DNA of 25,569 nt from an uncultured Bacteroidales bacterium (GCA_947179195.1 CAMXAS010000005.1:1-25569), one strand, 5' to 3'. Positions 6,939 to 15,530 are shown, counted from the first letter of the stretch. Translations and numbers: made by a program. The notes: generated by a model not told the origin, from the letters alone.

Positions 6939-9008
6939 TTACCGTATCTCCGCGCCGGGAACGGCGTCCGCGCCCGGTTCCACGAACAGCAGGCGGCCGT
7001 CGGGGTTCTCGCTCAGCAGCAGCATCCCTTGCGAGGGAATGCCCTTGAGGTCTTTGGGCGCGAGGTTCACGAGCACGCACACTTTGCGGCCCGGCAGTTC
7101 TTCCGGCTGGTAGTATTCGGCGATGCCGCTCACGATGGTGCGCGTGTCGATGCCCGTATCCACGGTCAGTTTCAGCAATTTCTTGGTCTTGGCCACTTTT
7201 TCGGCCGTCTTGATGACGCCCACGCGCAAGTCCATGCGCGCGAAGTCGTCGAACGATACGAGCGGCTTGCTCTCCTTCACGGGCGCGGCCGCGGCCTGCG
7301 CCGCCAGGTTCTTGGCCTTGGCGTCGGCCAGTTTCTGCATCTGCGCCTCGATGACGCTGTCTTCGATTTTCTCGAACAGCAGTTCCACTTCGCCCAGCGG
7401 GTGGCCCGCTGGCACCAGCACCTCTTTTTCGGCCTCTTTCCAGCCCATAGCCGGCATATCGAGCATACGGCGGAGCTTGGCAGCGGTAAACGGCAGGAAA
7501 GGCTCGCAGACGATGGCTAAATGCGCCACGATTTGCAACGACACGTGCAGCACCGTCGCCACGCGCTGCGGGTCGGTCTTCCAGATTTTCCACGGTTCGG
7601 TCTCGGTCAGGTATTTGTTGCCGAGCCGCGCGAGGTTCATCATTTCGTTGAGCGCCTCACGGAAGCGGTAGGCTTCGATGCTTGCGCCGATGCGCTGGCC
7701 GTAGCCCCGCATCTCGTCTAAGGTGGCGCGGTCGGCCTCTGTCAAGGCCGCGGGCGTCGGCGTCTTGCCGTCGAAATACTTTTGAATCAATACGAGCGTG
7801 CGGTTGACGAGGTTGCCGAACACGGCCAGCAGCTCGTTGTTGTTGCGCGCCTGGTAGTCCTTCCACGTAAAGTCGTTGTCCTTGGTTTCGGGCGCGTTGG
7901 CCGTCAGCACGTAGCGCAACACGTCCTGTTTGCCGGGCAGTTCCTCCAGGTATTCGTGCAACCATACCGCCCAGTTGCGCGAGGTCGAAATCTTGTCGCC
8001 CTCCAAGTTCAAAAACTCGTTGGCGGGTACGTTTTCCGGCAGGATATAACTGCCTTCCGCCTTGAGCATCACGGGGAAAATGATGCAGTGGAATACGATA
8101 TTGTCCTTGCCGATGAAATGCACGAGCTTGGTGTCCGGGTCTTTCCAATATTTTTCCCAGGTGTCGGGCAACAGTTCCTTCGTGGCGGATATATAGCCGA
8201 TGGGCGCGTCGAACCATACGTAGAGCACCTTGCCGTCGGTGTCGGGCAAGGGCAGTTTGACGCCCCAGTCGAGGTCGCGCGTCACGGCCCGCGGCAACAA
8301 GCCCTGGTCTATCCACGACTTGCACTGCCCATAGACGTTCGTTTTCCAGTCGTCCTTGTGGCCTTTCAAAATCCATTCGCGCAGGAAGTTTTCGTATTGA
8401 CCCAGCGGCAGATACCAGTGTTTCGTCTCTTTCTTGACGGGCTTGTTGCCGCTGATGGCCGACTTGGGGTCGATGAGTTCGTCGGGGCTGAGCGTGCTGC
8501 CGCATTTCTCGCATTGGTCACCGTAGGCCTTTTCGTTGCCGCAGTGCGGACAAGTACCTGTAATATAGCGGTCTGCCAAAAACTGGCGGTTCTCCTCATC
8601 GTAGTATTGCAGCGACGTCTTTTCCTCGAAACAGCCCTTGTCGTAGAGCGTCTTGAAGAAGTCGGAGGCCGTCTTGGCGTGCAGGGGCGTGGACGTGCGC
8701 GAATAGATGTCGAACGAGATGCCCAACTCCTCGAAACTTTTCTTGATGATGGCGTGATAGTGGTCAACGACTTGTTGCGGGGTCATATGTTTGGCCTTGG
8801 CCTGCAACGTAATGGGCACGCCGTGTTCGTCGGAACCCCCGATCAGCACGACGTCCTTGCCGCAGAGCCGCAGGTAGCGCGCGTAGATGTCGGCCGGCAC
8901 GTAAACCCCCGCCAGGTGGCCGATGTGGACGGGGCCGTTGGCGTAAGGCAAGGCGGTCGTAATCGTGTATCGTTTGACGTTTTCAACGCCCTGTTGTTGA
9001 GAATTCAT
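6939..9008 (-). CDS. metG: Methionyl-tRNA synthetase with fused C-terminal tRNA-binding domain
   Basis: MetG charges tRNA-Met with methionine using ATP. I chose the ATG at 9008 (689 aa). An in-frame GTG at 9092 is excluded because the likely promoter (-7 box 9070-9077) lies downstream of it. The class I HIGH motif is HIGH at residues 28-31. A zinc-knuckle insert with two CxxC pairs (CPHC and CEKC) lies near residues 149-170. The KMSKS loop appears as KISTS at 339-343, a variant I associate with this MetG subtype. Residues from about 585 to the end form an EMAP/Trbp111-type OB-fold tRNA-binding domain (MDLRVGVIKTAEKV) that also promotes dimerisation. It is convergent with mltG (27 nt apart) and divergent from the serine hydrolase gene. 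Confidence 0.96.
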   Translation of the reverse strand: MNSQQQGVENVKRYTITTALPYANGPVHIGHLAGVYVPADIYARYLRLCGKDVVLIGGSDEHGVPITLQAKAKHMTPQQVVDHYHAIIKKSFEELGISFDIYSRTSTPLHAKTASDFFKTLYDKGCFEEKTSLQYYDEENRQFLADRYITGTCPHCGNEKAYGDQCEKCGSTLSPDELIDPKSAISGNKPVKKETKHWYLPLGQYENFLREWILKGHKDDWKTNVYGQCKSWIDQGLLPRAVTRDLDWGVKLPLPDTDGKVLYVWFDAPIGYISATKELLPDTWEKYWKDPDTKLVHFIGKDNIVFHCIIFPVMLKAEGSYILPENVPANEFLNLEGDKISTSRNWAVWLHEYLEELPGKQDVLRYVLTANAPETKDNDFTWKDYQARNNNELLAVFGNLVNRTLVLIQKYFDGKTPTPAALTEADRATLDEMRGYGQRIGASIEAYRFREALNEMMNLARLGNKYLTETEPWKIWKTDPQRVATVLHVSLQIVAHLAIVCEPFLPFTAAKLRRMLDMPAMGWKEAEKEVLVPAGHPLGEVELLFEKIEDSVIEAQMQKLADAKAKNLAAQAAAAPVKESKPLVSFDDFARMDLRVGVIKTAEKVAKTKKLLKLTVDTGIDTRTIVSGIAEYYQPEELPGRKVCVLVNLAPKDLKGIPSQGMLLLSENPDGRLLFVEPGADAVPGAEIR

Positions 9009-9069
9009 AGGAAACGATGGTTTTACAGTGTTTTTTTCAAATATTTTTGCAAGTTGGCTACAAGTGTTG

Positions 9070-9100
9070 CAAAAATAGTGAAAGGCGAACACAATGGCAA
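9070..9100 (-). promoter_or_regulatory. Bacteroidota promoter for metG
   Basis: On the minus strand TTG at 9100-9098 and TATTTTTG at 9077-9070 match the -33 and -7 elements with 20 nt between them. The start would be near 9062, leaving a leader of about 50 nt before the metG ATG. The other strand of this 164-nt gap carries a weaker, one-base-short -7 look-alike (TATTTTG, 9134-9140) that could serve the serine hydrolase gene. Confidence 0.7.
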
Positions 9101-9172
9101 CAATTTATTGATTGACATTGTTGAGCCGCATCCTATTTTGCACGAATGAAATGAGTGAAAAATACATAAAAT

Positions 9173-10504
9173 ATGAAATACTTGAAGAATGGTGGAATGT
9201 GGGCTTCGGTGTTGCTGCCCACGCTGGTCGGCATCGGTTTCATGACCCCCATCCCCTGGCAGGAAGACCCTGCGTTTACGGCCAATACCGCGGCGGTGGC
9301 CGCTTTGCCCGAACCGCCGGAGAGTTTCGAGCCGACTTTGCTCAATGCCAACGACAGCGCCCAGTATTTCAAGCTCGACTCGGTGCTGACGGCGGCTTTC
9401 TCGCGCGGCCGCTTCAACGGCCATGTGCTCTACGCGCAGGAAGGGCATATCATCTACAACCGTTCTTTCGGCTATAAGAATTTCCGCACCAAAGACAGCC
9501 TGAGCAACGAAGACCGCTTTCAGCTGGCCTCCACGTCCAAGCCGTTCGCGGCCGTGGCCGTGCTCAAGCTGCGTCAGGAGGGCAAAATCGACATCGAACG
9601 GCCGGTCAAGCACTACCTGCCCGATTTCCCGCACGACAGCGTGACGGTGCGCCACCTGCTGCAACACCGCAGCGGTCTGCCCAACTATATCTATGTGGCC
9701 GACGAACATTGGGATTACCGCACGCCGCTGACCAACGCCGACATCACGCCGCTGTTGAAGCGTTACCGTCCGCGTCTGGAATTCAAGCCCGGCGCGCGTT
9801 TCCGCTATTGCAACACGAACTACGCCTACTTGGCCTCCATCATCGAAGCCGTTACCGGACAGCCGTTCGCCGAGGTGCTGAACGGTTATATCTTCGAGCC
9901 GCTGGGCATGAAGCATACGTTCGTCTATGATTACAAGAACCGGCAGCAGTCGCATTTGGTCAAGGGTTATTCCTACTCGCGCCGCCGCGGTTTCTATGAA
10001 CGTCAGCCCGACTATCTCGACGGCGTGGTGGGCGACAAGGGCATTTTCTCGACCGCCGAGGATTTGTTCCTGTTCGACCGCGCGCTCTATTGCGAGGCTT
10101 TCCTGAACGAGGAGAACCTGACGCTGGCCTTTACGCCGGCCCAGCCTTTCGACGAGAAACACCAGCAGGACTACGGCCTGGGCTTCCGCGTCAAGCAGGA
10201 GTGCAACGGGCAGAAAATCGCCTACCACCACGGCTGGTGGAAGGGCTTCCGCACGTATTTCATCCACGACTACGCCAACCACCGCACGCTTATTTGGCTC
10301 AACAACCGCAGCGACGTGACGATAGCGCCCTATATCGAATATATCATGGATTTCGCTTCGATTCGACCCGACGAGGGCCATTCCGATATTCAGCCGCTGC
10401 CGGCCCAGCCGTTGCCCATCCAGCCGATGGCCAGCGGTAAGAAACAGAAGCCGCAGGCCCGGGGCGCGGCGGATGCGGAAGAACATTACGGCGACCGTAT
10501 ATGA
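9173..10504 (+). CDS. Serine hydrolase, class C beta-lactamase / penicillin-binding-protein-like
   Basis: This 443-aa protein belongs to the beta-lactamase-related (class C, AmpC/D-aminopeptidase-like) serine hydrolase superfamily. All three active-site motifs are visible: S-x-x-K as STSK at residues 120-123 (nucleophile Ser120), Y-x-N as YCN at 212-214, and H-x-G as HHG at 352-354. A hydrophobic N-terminal segment (about 10-25) suggests export to the periplasm, though no clear cleavage site is seen. The last 60 residues are Pro/Gln/Ala-rich and probably disordered. The substrate cannot be read from sequence: members include D-amino-acid peptidases, esterases and carboxypeptidases, and few are true beta-lactamases. 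Its TGA stop overlaps the next gene's ATG (ATGA), implying translational coupling. Confidence 0.88.
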   Translation: MKYLKNGGMWASVLLPTLVGIGFMTPIPWQEDPAFTANTAAVAALPEPPESFEPTLLNANDSAQYFKLDSVLTAAFSRGRFNGHVLYAQEGHIIYNRSFGYKNFRTKDSLSNEDRFQLASTSKPFAAVAVLKLRQEGKIDIERPVKHYLPDFPHDSVTVRHLLQHRSGLPNYIYVADEHWDYRTPLTNADITPLLKRYRPRLEFKPGARFRYCNTNYAYLASIIEAVTGQPFAEVLNGYIFEPLGMKHTFVYDYKNRQQSHLVKGYSYSRRRGFYERQPDYLDGVVGDKGIFSTAEDLFLFDRALYCEAFLNEENLTLAFTPAQPFDEKHQQDYGLGFRVKQECNGQKIAYHHGWWKGFRTYFIHDYANHRTLIWLNNRSDVTIAPYIEYIMDFASIRPDEGHSDIQPLPAQPLPIQPMASGKKQKPQARGAADAEEHYGDRI

Positions 10505-11445
10505 CAGGCAAGATGAACAAATGGAAAAGGAAGACGTCGCAGACCGTGAGCGACCGTCTTCGGTCGGCTGACCGCGCGGAAAAGCGGGACGATGCCCGCC
10601 GGCGGTCACGGCGGCTGGGCCTTTGGCTGATTGGCGCGGGCGGTGCAGGCTTGTTGCTGATACTGTTGTTTTTAGGCTTATCCTTGCATACGCCGTCAAA
10701 GCCCGAAAGCGTGTCGCCCTGGGATTTCAGCGACGTGAAGCCGTTGGCGGAACTCAAGGCCGTGCCTTCGGCGCACGGCTGGTCGGCCCTGGACAGTTTC
10801 TACGCGAGCCATCCGGAGGTGGAGGGCGAGGAAGAATATTATTTGGACCCGGCGCTGTGGCGTGAACCGAAGCGTAAGGCCGAGGCCGACACGCTGGCGG
10901 CCGCGCCGGCCGTGGCGCGCCGTACGGGCTTGTGGAACGGCCCCGCCGACGGGATGCTGTCGGTGGATACGTCCATCAGGCCGTTGCAGGAGCAGCTGAA
11001 GCGGCAGGACGCGATGCAGTTGCAGGTGGTGTCGCCCGACAGCCTGTCGGTGGCCGGTGCGGCCGATACCAACGGCACGTATGCCGGCGGTTACGATATC
11101 GGCATGACGGGCGCGGAGGGTGCGTCTTCCGCAATCGCTTCCGCCGACGCCCCGACTTCCGAAAAGCCGCTGCACGTGGAATTTTGGGAGTCGCCCGTAC
11201 ATTACAAGGGCTATCAACTTAGTGGTAACAATTTGATACTCTACGGTATAAATGACTCCGACTCCTTGCGTTTCGAAAACCATACCGACGGCGTCTGGAT
11301 GTATCACAAGGAGGCGGTTTACCGTTTGACGACTTCGGCCGAAATGCAGCGTTTCGAATTGATTTCGGGCACCGATTCGCTCGGGGAGCCGGCGGCCGAT
11401 GAGGTGGAAGGAGCGGATGCGAATAAACAAGACGATGGCCGATAA
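10501..11445 (+). CDS. Uncharacterised one-TM protein between serine hydrolase and dapF
   Basis: I do not recognise this 314-aa protein. Its first about 38 residues are strongly basic (many Arg/Lys), followed by one membrane span at about 39-61 (LGLWLIGAGGAGLLLILLFL). The remainder would be periplasmic by the positive-inside rule. A Pro/Ala/Asp-rich middle leads to a more structured-looking C-terminal part at about residues 220-295, with alternating hydrophobic and polar residues (HVEFWESPVHYKGYQLSGNN) suggestive of beta strands. No catalytic motif is apparent. Its start overlaps the serine hydrolase stop by 4 nt (ATGA), and its end overlaps the dapF start by 11 nt. This packing and its codon use, like that of its neighbours, argue it is real. 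A role in the cell envelope is inferred only from topology and neighbours. Confidence 0.8.
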   Translation: MTGKMNKWKRKTSQTVSDRLRSADRAEKRDDARRRSRRLGLWLIGAGGAGLLLILLFLGLSLHTPSKPESVSPWDFSDVKPLAELKAVPSAHGWSALDSFYASHPEVEGEEEYYLDPALWREPKRKAEADTLAAAPAVARRTGLWNGPADGMLSVDTSIRPLQEQLKRQDAMQLQVVSPDSLSVAGAADTNGTYAGGYDIGMTGAEGASSAIASADAPTSEKPLHVEFWESPVHYKGYQLSGNNLILYGINDSDSLRFENHTDGVWMYHKEAVYRLTTSAEMQRFELISGTDSLGEPAADEVEGADANKQDDGR

Positions 11446-12334
11446 AATCCATTTTTACAAGTACCAGGGCGCGGGCAACGACTTCATTCTGTTGGACAAC
11501 CGCAAGGACGAATACGCCGCGCTGGGGATGTCGCAAATCGCGTTGCTGTGCGACCGGCGTTTCGGCATAGGGGCCGACGGGCTCATGACGTTGCAGTTGG
11601 ATTCGGAACACGGCCTGCGGATGCGCTATTACAATGCCGATGGCCGCGAGGGCAGTATGTGCGGCAACGGCGGCCGCTGTTTCACGGCCTTCGCCGCGCA
11701 ACTCGGGCTCATGGAAAAGGAGTTGGAATTCGTGGCCGTGGACGGGCTGCACCGCGCCCAAATCCTCAACGGGCTCAACGACCAGTATTTGGTCAAGTTG
11801 CAGATGTCGGGCGTGGGCTGTTACCGCCGCACGGTGGCGGCGAAGAACGCGCTGAAACGCAATGTCTTCCTGTTGGATACGGGTTCGCCCCACTACGTCC
11901 GCTTCGTAGGCGACGTGGAACGGATTGACGTCAATAAAGTGGGCGCGAAGATACGTTTTTCGAGCGAATTTCCGGAGGGTGTTAACGTGGATTTCGTGCA
12001 GATAAAATCCGATAATTTGGTTGTAAGAACCTATGAACGTGGCGTTGAGAACGAAACCTTTTCGTGCGGAACCGGCGTGACGGCCTCGGCCATCGCCTAC
12101 GTTTTGTTGACGAACCCGAAGGAGGGGGCGCATACGGTGCAGGTGCTCACGCGCGGCGGCCATCTGAAAGTGCAGTTCGAAATACGTAACGGCAACCCGC
12201 GTCTTAAAGTACCTAAAACCGACGTGCCGACGACTTCCGAAGAACTCATTTTGAATACGATGCCTAAAATAACGGAAGTGTATTTGGAAGGGTTGGCGCA
12301 GTTCGTTTTCGAAGGGGATATCGTAATAAACTAA
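11435..12334 (+). CDS. dapF: Diaminopimelate epimerase
   Basis: DapF converts LL-diaminopimelate to meso-diaminopimelate, used for lysine and for peptidoglycan cross-links. The 299-aa product has the N-terminal GAGNDF motif. The two catalytic cysteines are Cys76 in MCGNGGRC and Cys211 in SCGTG, each in its expected half of the pseudo-symmetric fold. It is somewhat longer than the usual about 270-280 aa because of an insert (KVPKTDVPTTSEELILNT) before the last strands. I chose the ATG at 11435 because MADKIHFYKYQGAGNDF fits family N-termini. An in-frame ATG at 11417 is possible; it has AAGGAG only 3 nt upstream, which is too close to be useful. It overlaps the upstream gene by 11 nt. Confidence 0.95.
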   Translation: MADKIHFYKYQGAGNDFILLDNRKDEYAALGMSQIALLCDRRFGIGADGLMTLQLDSEHGLRMRYYNADGREGSMCGNGGRCFTAFAAQLGLMEKELEFVAVDGLHRAQILNGLNDQYLVKLQMSGVGCYRRTVAAKNALKRNVFLLDTGSPHYVRFVGDVERIDVNKVGAKIRFSSEFPEGVNVDFVQIKSDNLVVRTYERGVENETFSCGTGVTASAIAYVLLTNPKEGAHTVQVLTRGGHLKVQFEIRNGNPRLKVPKTDVPTTSEELILNTMPKITEVYLEGLAQFVFEGDIVIN

Positions 12335-12350
12335 GATAATTTTTTTTGAG

Positions 12351-13907
12351 ATGGAAAGAAGAGTTAGGGTACGTTTCGCGCCGAGTCCCACCGGCCCCCT
12401 GCATATAGGCGGGGTACGCACGGCTTTGTTCAATTACCTGTTCGCCAAGCAACACGGCGGCGATTTCCTGTTGCGCATCGAGGACACCGACTCCAACCGC
12501 TTTGTGCCGGGCGCGGAAGCCTATATCATAGAGACGTTCAAGTGGCTCGGCCTGCCGTTCGACGAGGGGGTGGGCATAGGCGGCGACAAGGGGCCCTACC
12601 GGCAGTCGGAGCGCCGCGACATCTACCGGGTGCACGTGCAGCGTCTGTTGGACGCGGGCAAGGCCTATTACGCCTTCGACACGCCGGAGGAGTTGGAGGC
12701 CATGCGCAAGCGCCTGGAAGCCGCCAAAGCCTCTTCGCAGCAATACGACGCCACCACCCGCATGGGCATGAAGAACTCGCTCAGCCTGCCCGCCGATGAG
12801 GTCAAGGCCTTGCTCGCGGCCGGCACGCCCTATGTCGTGCGCGTGAAGGTGGAGCCGGGGCAGGAGATTGTCGTCCACGACATGATCCGCGGCGCGGTGC
12901 ACGTGCAGTCGGATATTTTGGACGACAAAGTGCTGTATAAGAGCGCCGACGACCTGCCGACCTACCATCTGGCCAATATCGTGGACGACTATCTCATGGA
13001 TATTTCGCACGTCATCCGCGGCGAGGAATGGTTGCCCTCCGCGCCCCTGCACGTGCTTTTATACCGTTATTTGGGCTGGGAAGACCGGATGCCGGCCTTC
13101 GCCCACCTGCCGCTCCTGCTCAAGCCCGACGGCAACGGCAAGCTCAGCAAACGCGACGGCGACCGGCTCGGCTTCCCCGTGTTCCCGCTGCAGTGGACCG
13201 ACCCGCAGACGGGGGCCGTGAGCAGCGGCTACCGCGAGAGCGGCTACTATCCCGAAGCCGTTGTCAATATGCTGGCGTTTTTGGGCTGGAACCCCGGTAC
13301 GGAGCAGGAAATCTTTACGTTGCAAGAGTTGGTCAAGGCGTTCGACTTGGAGAAAGTCAGCAAGTCGGGCGCGAAGTTCAACCTCGACAAGGCGCATTGG
13401 TACAACCGCCACTATCTGCAACAGCACACGGCGGCCGATTTGTTGCCGGCCCTGCGGGAGCAACTGAAAGACAAGACGTTGGATGCGGTCGCGCAAGCCT
13501 TGGCACAAGACGAAGCGGCCTGCCTGCGCATGATTGACTTGGTGAAAGACCGTTTGACGTTCCCCGGCGACCTCTACGGCCAGCTGTTCTATTTCTTCGA
13601 AGCTCCGGCCGCCTACGACGAGAAAGTGGTCAAGAAACGCTGGCAGCCGGAGATGCCGGCCATGATACAGGCCTGGTGGCAGGCCGCCGAAGCCACCGAC
13701 TTTTCGGTCCCGGCCTTGGATGCGCTGACCGAACGCATGATAGGCGAGCAGGGCTGGAATACGGGCAAGTTCTACAACAGTCTGCGCGTGGCCTTGGTGG
13801 GCACGTCGATGGGGCCGCACCTGTTCGACATCATGGCGCTGCTGGGCCGCGCGGAAAGCGGCCGCCGTTTGACCGTGGCCTGCGAAAAAATCGGGCAGGG
13901 CCTCTAA
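12351..13907 (+). CDS. gltX: Glutamyl-tRNA synthetase
   Basis: GltX charges tRNA-Glu with glutamate; it is a class I synthetase in the cytoplasm. The 518-aa length is normal to slightly long. The N-terminal RFAPSPTGPLHIGG contains the HIGH-equivalent HIGG at residues 18-21, and KLSKR at 264-268 is the KMSKS loop. The FLLRIEDTD segment that binds the amino acid is near residue 41. The C-terminal part is the helical anticodon-binding domain. It begins 16 nt after dapF and ends 12 nt before xseA, with no promoter or terminator visible between them, so it is likely co-transcribed in the dapF-gltX-xseA-xseB run. It cannot be told from sequence alone whether it also charges tRNA-Gln. Confidence 0.96.
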   Translation: MERRVRVRFAPSPTGPLHIGGVRTALFNYLFAKQHGGDFLLRIEDTDSNRFVPGAEAYIIETFKWLGLPFDEGVGIGGDKGPYRQSERRDIYRVHVQRLLDAGKAYYAFDTPEELEAMRKRLEAAKASSQQYDATTRMGMKNSLSLPADEVKALLAAGTPYVVRVKVEPGQEIVVHDMIRGAVHVQSDILDDKVLYKSADDLPTYHLANIVDDYLMDISHVIRGEEWLPSAPLHVLLYRYLGWEDRMPAFAHLPLLLKPDGNGKLSKRDGDRLGFPVFPLQWTDPQTGAVSSGYRESGYYPEAVVNMLAFLGWNPGTEQEIFTLQELVKAFDLEKVSKSGAKFNLDKAHWYNRHYLQQHTAADLLPALREQLKDKTLDAVAQALAQDEAACLRMIDLVKDRLTFPGDLYGQLFYFFEAPAAYDEKVVKKRWQPEMPAMIQAWWQAAEATDFSVPALDALTERMIGEQGWNTGKFYNSLRVALVGTSMGPHLFDIMALLGRAESGRRLTVACEKIGQGL

Positions 13908-13919
13908 GCGACAACCCTT

Positions 13920-15233
13920 ATGGCGGCGAAGTCTAAGCGACAGACGGAGATTGCGTTTCCGGACGGGGCGGCCGCTTCCGCGCGGCGCGTGTTCAGCCTG
14001 CTGGAAGTCTGCAACAGCATCCATAAAACCATCAGCGCGCGCTACGGTTCCGCCTTCTGGCTCCGCGCGGAAATGCACAAACTCAACTACTATCCGCCCT
14101 CCGGCCATTGCTTCCCCGAACTCTGTCAGAAGACCGACGACCGCATCGTGGCCGAAATGCGCGCCACGCTCTGGAGCGCGGACTACCGCCGCATCACGGC
14201 CCAGTTCGAGCAGACCACGGGCGAACCCTTGCAGGAAGGCACCGAGCTGTTGATGCAGGTCATGATTCAATATGAGCCCAAATACGGGCTGAGCCTGCAT
14301 ATCGTGGATATCGACCCCGTGTTCACGCTGGGCAACCTGCAACGGCAGCGCATGGCCTGCGTGGCGCGTCTGAAAAAGGAAAGGCTGTGGACGGCGCAGC
14401 AGGCTTTGGATTTCCCGCTCCTGCCCAAGCGCGTGGCCGTCATTTCGGCCGTGTCGAGCAAGGGCTATTCCGACTTCATGCGCGTGCTGGAAAGCCAGGT
14501 CGGCCACTACGTTTTTCACACCAAATTATTTACGGCGCTTTTGCAGGGCGATGCGTCGGTTCACTCTATTTTACAGGCTTTACAGCATATCGAACAGCAT
14601 AAGGCCGACTACGATATTGTGGTCATCATCCGCGGCGGGGGCGGCGAAGTGGGGCTGAGCGGCTTCGACCGCTACGAACTGGCCGCGGCCGTGGCGCGTT
14701 TCCCGCTGCCCGTGCTGACCGGCATCGGCCACTCCACCAACCTGACCGTGACCGAGGAAGTGGCCTATTACAACGGCATCACGCCCACGCAGGTCGGCGA
14801 ATACCTGTTGGAAGCGTTCGCCACGTTCGAGCGGGCGCTGGAGGTCATGACGCAAAACATCGTCTATTCGGCCGAGAACATCCTGCGCCGGCATTGGCAT
14901 TTCTTGGAACGCGTGGGCGAAGCGGGGCGGCACGCGCTCCGCATCTGCCGACAGGAGGGCCGGCAGCTTGAAACCGTCGAAAAAGCCTTGCCCGCGCTTG
15001 TCACCCGCAAATTCCGCTGGGAACGGCAGCAACTGATGCAATGGGAGAAATGGCTGCGGGCCGTCAGCCCCGAAAAAATCCTGAAACGCGGCTTCGCCTA
15101 TGTCTATAGCGGCGACCGCATCGTCAAGGACGCCGCCGACCTGCGTGCCGGCGACCCGCTCCGCATCTGTTTCCGCCAAGGCGAGGCCGAAGCGGAAGTG
15201 ACCAAAATCCGAAAAGTAACCAAAACCCGATAA
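13920..15233 (+). CDS. xseA: Exodeoxyribonuclease VII large subunit
   Basis: XseA is the catalytic subunit of exonuclease VII, which degrades single-stranded DNA from both ends with XseB. The 437-aa protein has an N-terminal OB-like DNA-binding domain (about 25-125), the catalytic domain (about 145-330) and a C-terminal coiled-coil region that binds XseB. Family motifs include RVAVISAVSSKGYSDF, IIRGGGGEVGLSGFDR and the TGIGH segment. In the last motif His271 is kept, but the position three residues on, Asp in the E. coli GIGHETD motif, is Asn274 (GIGHSTN), and the following D-x-VA region reads EEVA. The gene begins 12 nt after gltX and is followed after 3 nt by xseB, so the subunits are very likely co-translated. 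Confidence 0.93.
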   Translation: MAAKSKRQTEIAFPDGAAASARRVFSLLEVCNSIHKTISARYGSAFWLRAEMHKLNYYPPSGHCFPELCQKTDDRIVAEMRATLWSADYRRITAQFEQTTGEPLQEGTELLMQVMIQYEPKYGLSLHIVDIDPVFTLGNLQRQRMACVARLKKERLWTAQQALDFPLLPKRVAVISAVSSKGYSDFMRVLESQVGHYVFHTKLFTALLQGDASVHSILQALQHIEQHKADYDIVVIIRGGGGEVGLSGFDRYELAAAVARFPLPVLTGIGHSTNLTVTEEVAYYNGITPTQVGEYLLEAFATFERALEVMTQNIVYSAENILRRHWHFLERVGEAGRHALRICRQEGRQLETVEKALPALVTRKFRWERQQLMQWEKWLRAVSPEKILKRGFAYVYSGDRIVKDAADLRAGDPLRICFRQGEAEAEVTKIRKVTKTR

Positions 15234-15236
15234 ACC

Positions 15237-15455
15237 ATGGCTACCAAAAAAGCCGCCGACAAACCGGAAGTGTCTTACACCAAGGCATTCAAGGAATTAC
15301 AGAAAATCGTGGACGAACTCGAAAGCGAAGAAGTGGAAATCGACGCGCTCGTTTCGCGGCTCCAACGCGCCGGAGAATTGCTCCAAATCTGCAAATCCCG
15401 CCTGAGCGCGACCGAGGCCGAAACGGAAAAACTGCTCGCTAAAATCGTGGAATAG
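15237..15455 (+). CDS. xseB: Exodeoxyribonuclease VII small subunit
   Basis: XseB is the short helical subunit that forms coiled-coil stalks with XseA. At 72 aa it has the normal size. The pattern YTKAFKELQKIVDELESEEVEID followed by a second amphipathic helix (residues about 42-70) is typical. It starts 3 nt after the xseA stop, supporting both identities. It is the last gene of the run that starts at the serine hydrolase or dapF; no strong terminator follows it. Confidence 0.93.
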   Translation: MATKKAADKPEVSYTKAFKELQKIVDELESEEVEIDALVSRLQRAGELLQICKSRLSATEAETEKLLAKIVE

Positions 15456-15481
15456 CATAAGGAAAGTTGGCGGAAAATGAG

Positions 15482-15489
15482 TATATTTG
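15482..15489 (+). promoter_or_regulatory. Upstream -7-like box before the efflux operon
   Basis: TATATTTG matches TAnnTTTG but has no TTG at the expected distance upstream. It lies just before the palindrome at 15494-15512, so a transcript from it would begin inside the palindrome. It is weaker evidence than the box at 15523-15530. Confidence 0.35.
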
Positions 15490-15493
15490 CCGT

Positions 15494-15512
15494 TTTGCAA
15501 CTCGGTTGCAAA
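15494..15512. promoter_or_regulatory. Palindromic operator candidate upstream of the metal efflux operon
   Basis: TTTGCAACTCGGTTGCAAA has perfect 8-bp arms around TCG. It ends 10 bp before the -7 box at 15523-15530, where a -33 element would normally sit. That position suits a repressor or an activator that replaces -33 contacts. It could also act as a weak hairpin after xseB, but no T run follows. The binding protein is unknown. Confidence 0.5.
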
Positions 15513-15522
15513 TCGTTTGGCG

Positions 15523-15530
15523 TACTTTTG
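15523..15530 (+). promoter_or_regulatory. -7 promoter box of the efflux operon
   Basis: TACTTTTG matches TAnnTTTG, with a start expected near 15537, about 30 nt before the adaptor ATG. There is no TTG at the proper -33 distance; that place is taken by the palindrome. Confidence 0.55.

Noticed and set aside
9009..9172. Possible riboswitch or T-box before metG
   Set aside because: The leader from the inferred start to the ATG is about 50 nt, too short, and no conserved aptamer features were seen.
9173..10504. Antibiotic-resistance beta-lactamase
   Set aside because: It has S-x-x-K, Y-x-N and H-x-G motifs, but this superfamily is mostly peptidases and esterases; the H-x-G in place of K-T-G argues against assuming beta-lactamase activity.
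11417..11434. Alternative dapF start at 11417 with AAGGAG upstream
   Set aside because: Spacing between AAGGAG and the ATG is only 3 nt and the extra residues do not resemble DapF N-termini; kept as a minor possibility.
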